A DNA stretch of 13,210 nucleotides, from positions 1-13,210 of the forward strand of contig JACIWG010000033.1 in the NCBI GenBank assembly GCA_014361085.1, given 5' to 3'. Position 1 is the stretch's first letter; each line of letters starts with the position of its first letter. The position numbers and the translations under genes were made by a program. Below, piece by piece: positions 8,021-13,210 of this stretch. The notes beneath the pieces were generated by a model that saw only the letters and a list, made by a program, of their open reading frames with translations, was not told the origin of the DNA and did no database searches. The stretch is from Nitrososphaeria archaeon. GTDB taxonomy: Archaea > Thermoproteota > Nitrososphaeria > JACIWG01.

Positions 8021-8075
8021 TATACTAATATAAACAGTATATAAATATATGATATTGTATAAAATTATATATTTG
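8003..8075 (-). promoter_or_regulatory. hox operon promoter region with ATATAC/GTATAT repeats
   Basis: The 61-base gap between the regulator gene and hoxE is almost pure A/T. On the minus strand TTTATATA (8045-8038) is a good TATA-box candidate, and another A/T box lies near 8076-8060. A 7-base perfect inverted repeat, ATATACT (8020-8026) and AGTATAT (8036-8042), overlaps the TATA box and the annotated start. A further half-site GTATATAT lies at 8003-8010 inside the first codons. Similar half-sites occur at the AbrB-PhoU promoter. The exact transcription start cannot be fixed from sequence. Confidence 0.45.
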
Positions 8076-8081
8076 AATATG

Positions 8082-9095
8082 CTATTTGCCTGCTAACGCA
8101 TGCTTGTTTATGGCTGCCTCAGCTATCCTCGAGATGCTTGCCACTATCGCTTGAAGGTTACTGTTTATGGTGCATGTGGCGCAAACTATTACAGGATCCT
8201 GTTGTCTAATCAGATTTTCCAATATTCTTGAATTTATTTCACTAAACACTGTCCTCGATTCCAGTATACTGTTTGAAAGTTGGCTGTCAGTTGTAATAAA
8301 AGCATTAAAGGCGCTTTCATAAAATTTTATACCTTCCTCAAATAATTTTTTAAGAAGTTCTAAAAGTTCTTTTGGAAACCTTCTACCCTCATCTATTATT
8401 CCTAAAATTCTTTGCGCTATATTCACAATATTGTCAGCAATATACTCAATGTTCTGTACAACAATAAGGCCGTCGAGACAATTGTTTTTTGAAATTTTTA
8501 ACTGGCCCAAAGTGCTTGAATAGGCTAATGTTGTCCTAAGAAGCCTTAAAAGAAGGTATGAAAAGTTGTCAACTTCATCGTCTAACGAAACTATTGCAAT
8601 TGCAAGCTCACGGTCATAGTTCTCTAAAGATTTAACAAGGTCTAAAAACATAGAATATGTTATAGTATACATTCTGGTTAAACTTGTTTCTAAAGGTATC
8701 TTTGAAAGGTCTAGTAAACTCTGCATAACCATTTCACTAGATGTTGCATTAATTATATTCATGTAAAGTTTTTGAGCAAGCTGCCTAATCAACTTCTGCT
8801 GCCTAACCGTTAAAACCCTACTTGAAACAACCTTAATAGTATTGTAGCCATTAAGATAATAGGATAATATTTCCCTAGTTATCTTACCTTCCTTATCTAA
8901 CTGGTCAATGTAAATTGTTATCTCCTTCTCCCCTGAAACCCTATTCTCTGTAGGGAATACTAGGAGGCTGCCGTCACCTTGAACTTCTAAAGCAACTGTA
9001 TCACTGTGCTTTAACTCGTTAAGCCTAACCCATTCTGAGGGCAGTGAAACAACAAGTGTGGACCTTCCAAGGCGAATAAGTTTACGCTTTTCCAA
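8082..9095 (-). CDS. AbrB-PhoU fusion transcriptional regulator
   Basis: A 337-residue protein of the archaeal PhoU-like regulator type. Residues ~3-48 form an AbrB/SpoVT swapped-hairpin DNA-binding domain (RKLIRLGRSTLVVSLPSEWV, then LKHSDTVALEVQGDGSLLVFP). Residues ~110-330 are all-helical and match a PhoU domain: LDDEVDNFSYLLLRLLR in the first repeat, VQNIEYIADNIVNIAQRIL and ISRIAEAAINKHA near the ends. Bacterial PhoU links phosphate transporters to signalling. In Archaea this fusion is thought to regulate transcription in response to phosphate or other metabolites, but no pst genes are here. Its position directly upstream of hoxE on the same strand suggests a hydrogenase role, which is inference. 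It starts at TTG with GAGGT three bases upstream. The likely promoter carries an 8-base inverted repeat. Confidence 0.85.
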   Translation of the reverse strand: MEKRKLIRLGRSTLVVSLPSEWVRLNELKHSDTVALEVQGDGSLLVFPTENRVSGEKEITIYIDQLDKEGKITREILSYYLNGYNTIKVVSSRVLTVRQQKLIRQLAQKLYMNIINATSSEMVMQSLLDLSKIPLETSLTRMYTITYSMFLDLVKSLENYDRELAIAIVSLDDEVDNFSYLLLRLLRTTLAYSSTLGQLKISKNNCLDGLIVVQNIEYIADNIVNIAQRILGIIDEGRRFPKELLELLKKLFEEGIKFYESAFNAFITTDSQLSNSILESRTVFSEINSRILENLIRQQDPVIVCATCTINSNLQAIVASISRIAEAAINKHALAGK

Positions 9096-9106
9096 TTTAC
9101 CTCAAA

Positions 9107-9135
9107 ATATATACCTGCAAAAAACCTGTATATAT
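9107..9135 (-). promoter_or_regulatory. Promoter and putative operator of the AbrB-PhoU gene
   Basis: A perfect 8-base inverted repeat, ATATATAC (9107-9114) and GTATATAT (9128-9135), has a 13-base spacer, so arm centres are 21 bases apart (two helical turns). On the minus strand the distal arm is an ATATATAC box 33-40 bases upstream of the TTG start, well placed as the TATA element; the proximal arm covers the expected transcription start. A dimer bound here would block initiation. Autoregulation by the encoded AbrB-type domain is a natural guess. Confidence 0.45.
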
Positions 9136-9184
9136 CCATTTTTACCATATTTATTCCAAAAGCAATGATCTGTATTAAATATGG

Positions 9185-9262
9185 TGGCGGGCCCGAGGGG
9201 ATTTGAACCCCCGACCTACAGCTTAGGAGGCTGCCGCTCTATCCATGCTGAGCTACGAGCCC
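9185..9262 (-). tRNA. tRNA-Arg (anticodon CCU), CCA encoded
   Basis: The minus strand folds into a complete cloverleaf. The 7-base acceptor stem is GGGCTCG with CGGGCCC (one T-G pair). The D-arm is GCTC/GAGC with loop AGCATGGATA. The anticodon stem is GCAGC/GCTGT with loop CTCCTAA, giving anticodon CCT, which reads AGG. The variable loop is AGGTC. The T-arm is GGGGG/CCCCT with TTCAAAT. Discriminator G (9188) is followed by an encoded CCA (9187-9185). There is no intron. AGG is a common arginine codon in the surrounding genes. The GC-rich stems hint at a thermophile. Confidence 0.95.
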
Positions 9263-9283
9263 AGTCATAAGTTTTATTATAAC

Positions 9284-9292
9284 ATTTTAAAT
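9284..9292 (-). promoter_or_regulatory. TATA-like box of the tRNA-Arg gene
   Basis: ATTTAAAAT on the minus strand is centred about 26 bases upstream of the tRNA 5' end (9262), the expected spacing for an archaeal box A if transcription starts at or just before the mature tRNA. The rest of the 146-base gap up to 9408 holds only A/T-rich sequence, the HEPN promoter and a short direct repeat. Confidence 0.45.
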
Positions 9293-9395
9293 CTTTTGCT
9301 CTACCATAATTAAATAATCGCCTTTCTCACACACTATTTTGTCTGCAAAAGGTTACAAGATAAAGGTTATTCTATATGATATTTTGAATTGAAAA

Positions 9396-9403
9396 TTTAA
9401 ATA
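9396..9403 (+). promoter_or_regulatory. TATA-like box of the HEPN/MNT operon
   Basis: TTTAAATA on the plus strand predicts a transcription start near 9425 and a leader of about ten bases before the ATG at 9436. That spacing supports the ATG over the earlier in-frame TTG at 9409. The leader carries GAGATGATT, a two-mismatch version of the archaeal Shine-Dalgarno. Confidence 0.4.
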
Positions 9404-9435
9404 GAAGATTGTCTTCATTTTTCAGAGATGATTTT

Positions 9436-9840
9436 ATGGATAAAAATTTGATTGAAGGATTAAGGTGGCTTGATCAGGCTGAAGCTGACCTTAAAACTGC
9501 TAAAGATTGTGTTAAGGACGGTAACTATTATGCGTCATCATTTTTTTCTCAACAGGCCGCTGAAAAGGCTCTGAAAGGTTTTCTTTACTCTAAAGGTTTT
9601 AGGGCTTTAATAACACATTCTGTTTTAGATTTGGTTGGAGAAGCTTCAAAGTTTAATGGAAGATTTAATGCGTTTATTGATTTTGCTAGAGAATTGGACC
9701 GACATTATATAGGGGCAAGGTATCCAAACGCTTACCCTTCAGGTGCACCATACAGGTACTATACTCGTGAGGTTGCTGAAAAATGTGTAAACTATGCAGA
9801 GTCGATATTAGTAGAAGTAAAGAATTGTTTGAAGGTATAG
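9436..9840 (+). CDS. HEPN-domain toxin (HepT-type putative RNase)
   Basis: A 134-residue, all-helical HEPN protein. The N-terminal helix LRWLDQAEADLKTAKDC, then NYYASSFFSQQAAEKALKGFLY and THSVLDLV, is the standard start of the family. The catalytic R-x4-H motif is RELDRH (Arg85, His90), followed by YIGARYPNA, typical of HepT. HEPN toxins cut RNA, often tRNA, as dimers. The partner gene encodes a minimal nucleotidyltransferase, which in studied systems blocks the toxin by attaching AMP to a tyrosine near the motif; Tyr91 follows His90 here. The frame is open from TTG 9409, but ATG 9436 has the better leader and SD-like GAGATGATT. The toxin gene comes first and overlaps the antitoxin gene. The substrate is unknown. 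Confidence 0.88.
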   Translation: MDKNLIEGLRWLDQAEADLKTAKDCVKDGNYYASSFFSQQAAEKALKGFLYSKGFRALITHSVLDLVGEASKFNGRFNAFIDFARELDRHYIGARYPNAYPSGAPYRYYTREVAEKCVNYAESILVEVKNCLKV

Positions 9841-10139
9841 AAAGGTACAAGAATGTGCTTGTTGAAAAGTTGAAGCCGAAAAAGATTATCCTTTTCGGCT
9901 CCTTCGCTCGAGGTGACTTTAGTGAAGGCTCCGATATAGATTTAATTGTTGTAGGCGAATGGAATGAAAGTTTTCTGGATAGAATTAAAGTTTTACTTGA
10001 ACTTAATGTCGAAAATCTTCCCCTAGAACCCCTAGGATATACTGAAGAAGAGTTTGATAGAATGATTAGGGAAGAAAATCCTTTCATATTAAATGTTTTA
10101 AATGAAGGGGTTGTCCTCTATAACGCAAATCTACTTTAA
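9783..10139 (+). CDS. Minimal nucleotidyltransferase antitoxin (MntA-type)
   Basis: At most 118 residues. It has the nucleotidyltransferase core KKIILFGSFARGDFSEGSD with the GSx10DxD signature (Gly39, Ser40, Asp51, Asp53), which marks the antitoxin-type MNT enzymes. The C-terminal half (LGYTEEEFDRMI and FILNVLNEGVVLY) is also standard for stand-alone MNT proteins. The family transfers AMP from ATP onto a tyrosine of the neighbouring HEPN toxin. The start is uncertain: ATG 9783 overlaps the HEPN gene by 58 bases, while in-frame TTG 9825 would overlap by 16 and give 104 residues that still include the whole fold. The residues between them resemble nothing in the family, so I lean to a later start. 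Translation is probably coupled to the toxin gene. Confidence 0.88.
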   Translation: MCKLCRVDISRSKELFEGIERYKNVLVEKLKPKKIILFGSFARGDFSEGSDIDLIVVGEWNESFLDRIKVLLELNVENLPLEPLGYTEEEFDRMIREENPFILNVLNEGVVLYNANLL

Positions 10140-10173
10140 TTTTATTGCACTAACCACGCTTAGCTTCATAAGT

Positions 10174-10183
10174 CTTTATATTT
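10174..10183 (+). promoter_or_regulatory. TATA-like box of the Fe-dependent dehydrogenase gene
   Basis: CTTTATATTT lies 33-42 bases upstream of the ATG at 10216, predicting transcription from about 10205 and a leader of about ten bases. It marks 10216 as the real start and separates this gene's transcription from the HEPN/MNT operon, which ends at 10139. Confidence 0.45.
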
Positions 10184-10215
10184 CACCCTTCTCCATACAT
10201 GTTTGTGGGAATATT

Positions 10216-11466
10216 ATGTGTGGCTTAAGTTTGCCAGTTGATTATGCATTCTGGTTTAGGTCGGTTCCAATAAAGTTCGGTTTAGGAGTTTTAAAGGAAA
10301 TAGGATATGATGTCTCTAAATTTGCTGTGAAAAATGCTTTAATTGTTACAGACAATTTTTTGAGGGAAAATACTAAGGTTGTTGAAGAAGCTGTCTCTAG
10401 CTTGAGCGAAAAAAATGTTGTAGTAGATGTTTGGGATGGTGTTGAACCTGAACCATCACATTCTTCTATCCTTAATGGTATAGAGTTTGCAAAAAAGAAG
10501 TCATATGATTGTATAATCGGCTTAGGTGGTGGAAGTGCAATAGATACTGCTAAAATAATAAACCTTTACACAACATATCCGACAGACTTTCTAGACTATT
10601 TTGTCCAACCTTTAGGTAAAGGTTTAAGGGTTCCAGGGCCATTAAAGCCTCTTATCGCTGTTCCAACAACATCTGGAACTGGAAGTGAGACTACAAGTGT
10701 TGCCGTAGTAACATTTCCCGAAAAGAAGGTTAAGTTCGGCATATCAGATGATCATCTAAGGCCTTCACTAGCAATCTTAGATCCCCTAGTCACTTTAACT
10801 ATGCCTCAGAAGGTTACTGCTGCAACAGGCATGGATGCTCTAATGCATGCAATAGAAGCGTACACTACAATATCATACTATGCTAAACCTGCTCCACCAA
10901 CTGTTGCAGAAAGGCCTGTCTACTGTGGCTCCAACCCAATAACTGACGCTTTAGCCGAATCTGCAATAACTCTCATCGGAAAGTTTCTTCCAAGAGCATA
11001 CTCGAATGGCAATGATATTGAAGCTAGGTCAAGTATGCATATTGCTGCAACAATCGCTGGCTTAGCTTTCGGCAATGCTGGTGTACACATCTGCCACGCC
11101 CTATCATATCCAATTGCGGGTGAAGCTATAGAAAAGGGTGTTAAGGTTCCACATGGTCTTGCTGTATCAATAACTGCTCCGGCAACATTAAGGCTTCTGA
11201 CACCATATTTGGTTGAAAAGATTGGTAATATCAGCTACCTTTTAGGCTTCAAAGAATATGATGTTGAAGTTTGGGAAATTATCATAAACTTTATGAAAAT
11301 ACTTGATTTCCCAAATGGGTTGAGTGAAATTGGTTTTAGAAAATCAGAATTACATGTTTTAGCTGAAAAGGCGCTTTTGCAAAAAAGGCTTCTTTCAATG
11401 AGCCCAGTTCATGTTAACGTGAAATTGCTTGAAAGGATTTTAGAAGAAAGTTTTATACTATGGTAG
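10216..11466 (+). CDS. Iron-dependent dehydrogenase, hydroxyacid-oxoacid transhydrogenase type
   Basis: A 416-residue group III (Fe-dependent) alcohol dehydrogenase. The nucleotide-binding loop is GLGGGSAIDTAK (102-113), followed by PTTSGTGSETT (150-160). Predicted metal ligands are Asp207 and His211 (GMDALMHAIEAY), His294 (CHALSYPIAG) and His313 (PHGLAV). YCGSNPITDALAE, DIEARSSMHIAA and FGNAGVHICHALSYPIAG are close to the human ADHFE1 hydroxyacid-oxoacid transhydrogenase, which couples 4-hydroxybutyrate oxidation to 2-oxoglutarate reduction. So the enzyme may act on hydroxyacids rather than simple alcohols; substrate and cofactor are inference. The frame is open back to 10102, but those 38 residues overlap the antitoxin gene and have no family counterpart, and a TATA box precedes 10216. 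It converges on the MoaD-like gene with only 20 bases between stops. Confidence 0.85.
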   Translation: MCGLSLPVDYAFWFRSVPIKFGLGVLKEIGYDVSKFAVKNALIVTDNFLRENTKVVEEAVSSLSEKNVVVDVWDGVEPEPSHSSILNGIEFAKKKSYDCIIGLGGGSAIDTAKIINLYTTYPTDFLDYFVQPLGKGLRVPGPLKPLIAVPTTSGTGSETTSVAVVTFPEKKVKFGISDDHLRPSLAILDPLVTLTMPQKVTAATGMDALMHAIEAYTTISYYAKPAPPTVAERPVYCGSNPITDALAESAITLIGKFLPRAYSNGNDIEARSSMHIAATIAGLAFGNAGVHICHALSYPIAGEAIEKGVKVPHGLAVSITAPATLRLLTPYLVEKIGNISYLLGFKEYDVEVWEIIINFMKILDFPNGLSEIGFRKSELHVLAEKALLQKRLLSMSPVHVNVKLLERILEESFILW

Positions 11467-11486
11467 CCTAAAATATGGTCCTGTTC

Positions 11487-11708
11487 CTATCCGCCATCTA
11501 TTGGAGGAAGAATCCATAATTCGTCTTCATCGCCAACTTCAGTATCTGAGGAAACCACTTTAACCCTGTTCAATGAAAGCACATAATCCTCGAGTTTAAC
11601 TTTAGCCAATTCTGGAATATCCTTTATCCTAACTTTTTTAGACAATCTTATCTCCTTCTCCTTAAAACCAAGTGTTTCGGATAGTGGGCTGAAAACTTTG
11701 ACCTTCAT
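11487..11708 (-). CDS. MoaD/ThiS-like ubiquitin-fold sulfur carrier
   Basis: A 73-residue beta-grasp protein ending in PPIDGG. The C-terminal Gly-Gly is what an E1-like enzyme (MoeB/ThiF) adenylates and turns into a thiocarboxylate. The start VKVFSPLSETLGFKE and the DEDELWILPPIDGG end match MoaD-type carriers, so molybdopterin or tungstopterin synthesis is likely; tRNA thiolation or protein tagging (SAMP-like) is possible. MoaE and E1 partners are not in the window. It starts at ATG without a clear Shine-Dalgarno and diverges from the malic enzyme gene across 63 bases. Confidence 0.8.
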   Translation of the reverse strand: MKVKVFSPLSETLGFKEKEIRLSKKVRIKDIPELAKVKLEDYVLSLNRVKVVSSDTEVGDEDELWILPPIDGG

Positions 11709-11732
11709 GTCCAGAAAGCATTTTATCCTGCA

Positions 11733-11741
11733 AAATTTAAT
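11733..11741. promoter_or_regulatory. Shared TATA-like element of a divergent promoter
   Basis: AAATTTAAT lies in the 63-base gap between two divergent starts, 25-33 bases from the MoaD-like ATG (11708) and 31-39 from the malic enzyme ATG (11772). Its core AAATTT is self-complementary, so one site could direct TBP both ways. A second A/T box, GTATATAA (11762-11769), is too near the malic enzyme start to be its TATA element. Confidence 0.35.
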
Positions 11742-11771
11742 CTTTTCTAAAAAGTTTTTAGGTATATAAGC

Positions 11772-13121
11772 ATGGTAGAAGCCAGCATTTCGGGGGAGAA
11801 AATATTGGATGGTTTAAGGGTGTCTGAAGATGATGCTATAAATATGCATGAATATTTTCAGGGAAAGATTGAAACGATTCCCAAATGCTGGATTTCTGGG
11901 CTAGAAGATTTTGCCATATGGTATACTCCCGGTGTCACTGAAGCCTGTAGAGCAATAATCGAGGAAAGGGATAGAGTTTTTGAGCTGACGCTCAAATGGA
12001 ACACTATAGCCGTTGTCTCTGATGGAACAAGGGTTCTTGGATTAGGGAATATTGGCCCTGATGCAGCACTTCCAGTGATGGAGGGTAAAGCTCTTCTCTT
12101 CAAATATTTGGGCGGTGTTGACGCTATGCCCCTCTGCATCAACCTCAGAGACGAGGAAGAGATTGTTAAAGTTGTTAAGGCTGTTGAACCATCGTTTGGG
12201 GGAATAAATTTGGAGGATATAGAGAAGCCAAAATGTTTTTCACTACTTGAAAGGCTGAAGAATGAGCTTTCGATACCTGTTTGGCACGATGACCAGCAGG
12301 GTACTGCAACAATAGTCTGCGCTGGACTAATTAATGCACTAAAGGTTGTTGGGAAAAGGCTTGGTGACGTTAAGGTTGCAATGGTCGGTGTTGGAGCTGC
12401 GAACGTGAGTGTTGAAAGGTTAATCGTCAAAGCCGGTGTTGATGAAAGAAAGATTGTGATGGTTGACAGTAAGGGGATACTGAGTAGAAGTAGGTCTGAC
12501 CTTGAAAAGAGTGAACCATACAAATGGGCGCTTTGCCTGAGAACAAACTTTGATGGGAAAGAAGGCGGCATAGCTGAAGCTTTAGATGGTGCTGACGTTT
12601 GTATAGCGATGTCAAGACAGGGTCCAGGTGTTATCAAAAAAGAATGGGTTAAGAAAATGAATGATAGGGCAATAGTTTTCTCATGCGCTAACCCTATTCC
12701 AGAAATATGGCCTAGTGAAGCTAAGGAGGCTGGCGCTAAAGTTGTTGCTACTGCAAGGTCTGATTTCCCAAACCAACTTAACAATTCACTTGTCTTCCCT
12801 GGAATATTTAGGGGTGCATTAGATGTTAGGGCTAAGGGAATATCTGACCGAATGTGTCTTGCAGCCGCATTTGAAATAGCTAGGATGGCTGAGGAGAAAG
12901 GTTTAAGTGAAGAATATATTGTGCCAACAATGGAAGAATGGGACGTTTATCCAAGAGAAGCTGCTGCAGCAGCCTATGAAGCATGCTTGGAGGGTTTGGC
13001 GAGGAAAAAGACAGGTAAAGAGAAAGAATATGAGTATGCTAAAGAAATAATTTCTACTGCAAGAAGAAAGTTTGAGCAGCTAAAAATCTCTGGCCTGATA
13101 AGAAGATATAAAAAAGTTTAA
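11772..13121 (+). CDS. Malic enzyme (NAD(P)-dependent, decarboxylating)
   Basis: A 449-residue cytoplasmic enzyme converting malate to pyruvate and CO2 with reduction of NAD(P)+. YTPGV (51-55) gives the catalytic Tyr51. GNIGPDAALPVMEGKALLFK (92-111) gives the catalytic Lys106. NLEDIEKPKCF (146-156) and HDDQQGTA (172-179) give the metal-binding acids Glu148, Asp149 and Asp173/174. The Rossmann loop is GVGAAN (206-211), and ARSDFPNQLNNSLVFPGIFRGALDVRA is the conserved C-terminal segment. It is the short prokaryotic form with no phosphotransacetylase domain. The start ATG is preceded by only a weak AGGT. It diverges from the MoaD-like gene. Together with the Hox hydrogenase it affects the cell's NAD(P)H balance; cofactor preference cannot be read from sequence. 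Confidence 0.93.
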   Translation: MVEASISGEKILDGLRVSEDDAINMHEYFQGKIETIPKCWISGLEDFAIWYTPGVTEACRAIIEERDRVFELTLKWNTIAVVSDGTRVLGLGNIGPDAALPVMEGKALLFKYLGGVDAMPLCINLRDEEEIVKVVKAVEPSFGGINLEDIEKPKCFSLLERLKNELSIPVWHDDQQGTATIVCAGLINALKVVGKRLGDVKVAMVGVGAANVSVERLIVKAGVDERKIVMVDSKGILSRSRSDLEKSEPYKWALCLRTNFDGKEGGIAEALDGADVCIAMSRQGPGVIKKEWVKKMNDRAIVFSCANPIPEIWPSEAKEAGAKVVATARSDFPNQLNNSLVFPGIFRGALDVRAKGISDRMCLAAAFEIARMAEEKGLSEEYIVPTMEEWDVYPREAAAAAYEACLEGLARKKTGKEKEYEYAKEIISTARRKFEQLKISGLIRRYKKV

Positions 13122-13143
13122 AGGGGGGTTTACAGCCCAAATC

Positions 13144-13149
13144 TTTTTT
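13144..13149 (+). terminator. T-tract terminator after the malic enzyme gene
   Basis: A run of six T occurs 23 bases after the malic enzyme stop, within TCTTTTTTA. It is a plausible archaeal terminator. It lies just before the nested stem-loop at 13156. Confidence 0.4.
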
Positions 13150-13155
13150 ACAGAA

Positions 13156-13201
13156 ATCGACAAGAAAGCCTACGTTTTTAACCGTGGGATGAATTGTCGA
13201 T
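13156..13201 (+). repeat. Nested stem-loop resembling an IS200/IS605 right end / omegaRNA scaffold
   Basis: The outer stem is eight perfect pairs, ATCGACAA (13156-13163) with TTGTCGAT (13194-13201). A symmetric 5x5 purine-rich internal loop (GAAAG/ATGAA) separates it from an inner six-pair stem, CCTACG (13169-13174) with CGTGGG (13183-13188), closed by an 8-base loop. The inner part, AAAGCC-TACG-loop-CGTGGG-ATGA, resembles the terminal hairpin of TnpB-bearing IS200/IS605 elements, where it ends the guide (omega/re) RNA scaffold. In that orientation tnpB should lie to the left, but malic enzyme does. So it may be a solo end, a MITE-like relic, or an unrelated structured RNA or terminator. The assignment is inference from pattern memory. 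Confidence 0.4.
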
Positions 13202-13210
13202 AAGTTTAGG

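Noticed and set aside
9686..10087. A 133-codon minus-strand open frame opposite the HEPN/MNT genes
   Set aside because: Low-complexity serine-rich translation, antisense to two well-supported genes, and no ribosome binding site.
9185..10139. HEPN/MNT pair as a mobile island integrated at the tRNA gene
   Set aside because: Integration normally uses the 3' half of a tRNA; here the pair lies on the 5' side, and no tRNA fragment or integrase is visible.
11858..12784. A 308-codon open frame on the minus strand opposite the malic enzyme gene
   Set aside because: It lies wholly antisense to a gene with full catalytic motifs. Its product is Ser/Thr/Pro-rich with no recognisable domain, as expected from an antisense shadow.
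1..13210. CRISPR array or complete insertion sequence
   Set aside because: No regularly spaced repeats and no transposase or integrase frame were found; only the terminal hairpin at 13156-13201 hints at a transposon.

Overview
The window reads as archaeal chromosome, AT-rich by eye. The reasons are TATA-like boxes about 35-60 bases upstream of start codons, GAGGTGAT-type ribosome binding sites, many TTG starts, heavy AGA/AGG use for arginine (a tRNA-Arg(CCU) gene is present), an AbrB-PhoU fusion regulator of archaeal type and a DUF835-like membrane protein. I cannot place it firmly. A hydrogen-metabolising, probably thermophilic member of the TACK-type Archaea (the tRNA is very GC-rich) is my best inference.

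Layout. Bases 1-3085, plus strand: the 3' part of a GH3-like adenylate-forming enzyme, overlapping by 8 bases a 7-TM protein with a DUF835-like C-terminus. Bases 3131-8020, minus strand: a compact, complete five-gene operon hoxE-F-U-Y-H for a cytoplasmic NAD(P)-linked [NiFe]-hydrogenase (group 3d-like). Upstream on the same strand lie an AbrB-PhoU regulator gene (8082-9095) and tRNA-Arg(CCU) (9185-9262). Bases 9436-10139, plus strand: a HEPN/MNT (HepT/MntA-type) toxin-antitoxin pair. Bases 10216-11466, plus strand: an iron-dependent alcohol dehydrogenase of the hydroxyacid-oxoacid transhydrogenase type. It converges on a small minus-strand MoaD/ThiS-like sulfur carrier (11487-11708), which diverges from a malic enzyme (11772-13121). 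The last 90 bases hold a T-tract and a nested stem-loop resembling the right end / omegaRNA scaffold of an IS200/IS605 TnpB element, with no tnpB beside it.

How the genes fit together. HoxH and HoxY form the NiFe/FeS core. HoxU, HoxF and HoxE carry electrons through about six predicted FeS clusters and one FMN to NAD(P). The malic enzyme and the HOT-like dehydrogenase also handle NAD(P)H or equivalent reductant, so much of the window concerns redox balance of the nucleotide pool. The AbrB-PhoU protein sits directly upstream of hoxE. Its own promoter region and the hoxE start region both carry ATATAC/GTATAT inverted repeats, so it is a candidate regulator of itself and of the hydrogenase; this is inference. 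The HEPN/MNT pair is the one clear accessory or defence-like module.

The system most worth a second look is the archaeal Hox operon: near-universal TTG starts, an embedded Shine-Dalgarno that writes an Arg4 tail on HoxU, a HoxF C-terminus resembling the ferredoxin junction of bifurcating HydB, and putative AbrB-PhoU operators. Second is the orphan IS605-like terminal hairpin at the right edge.
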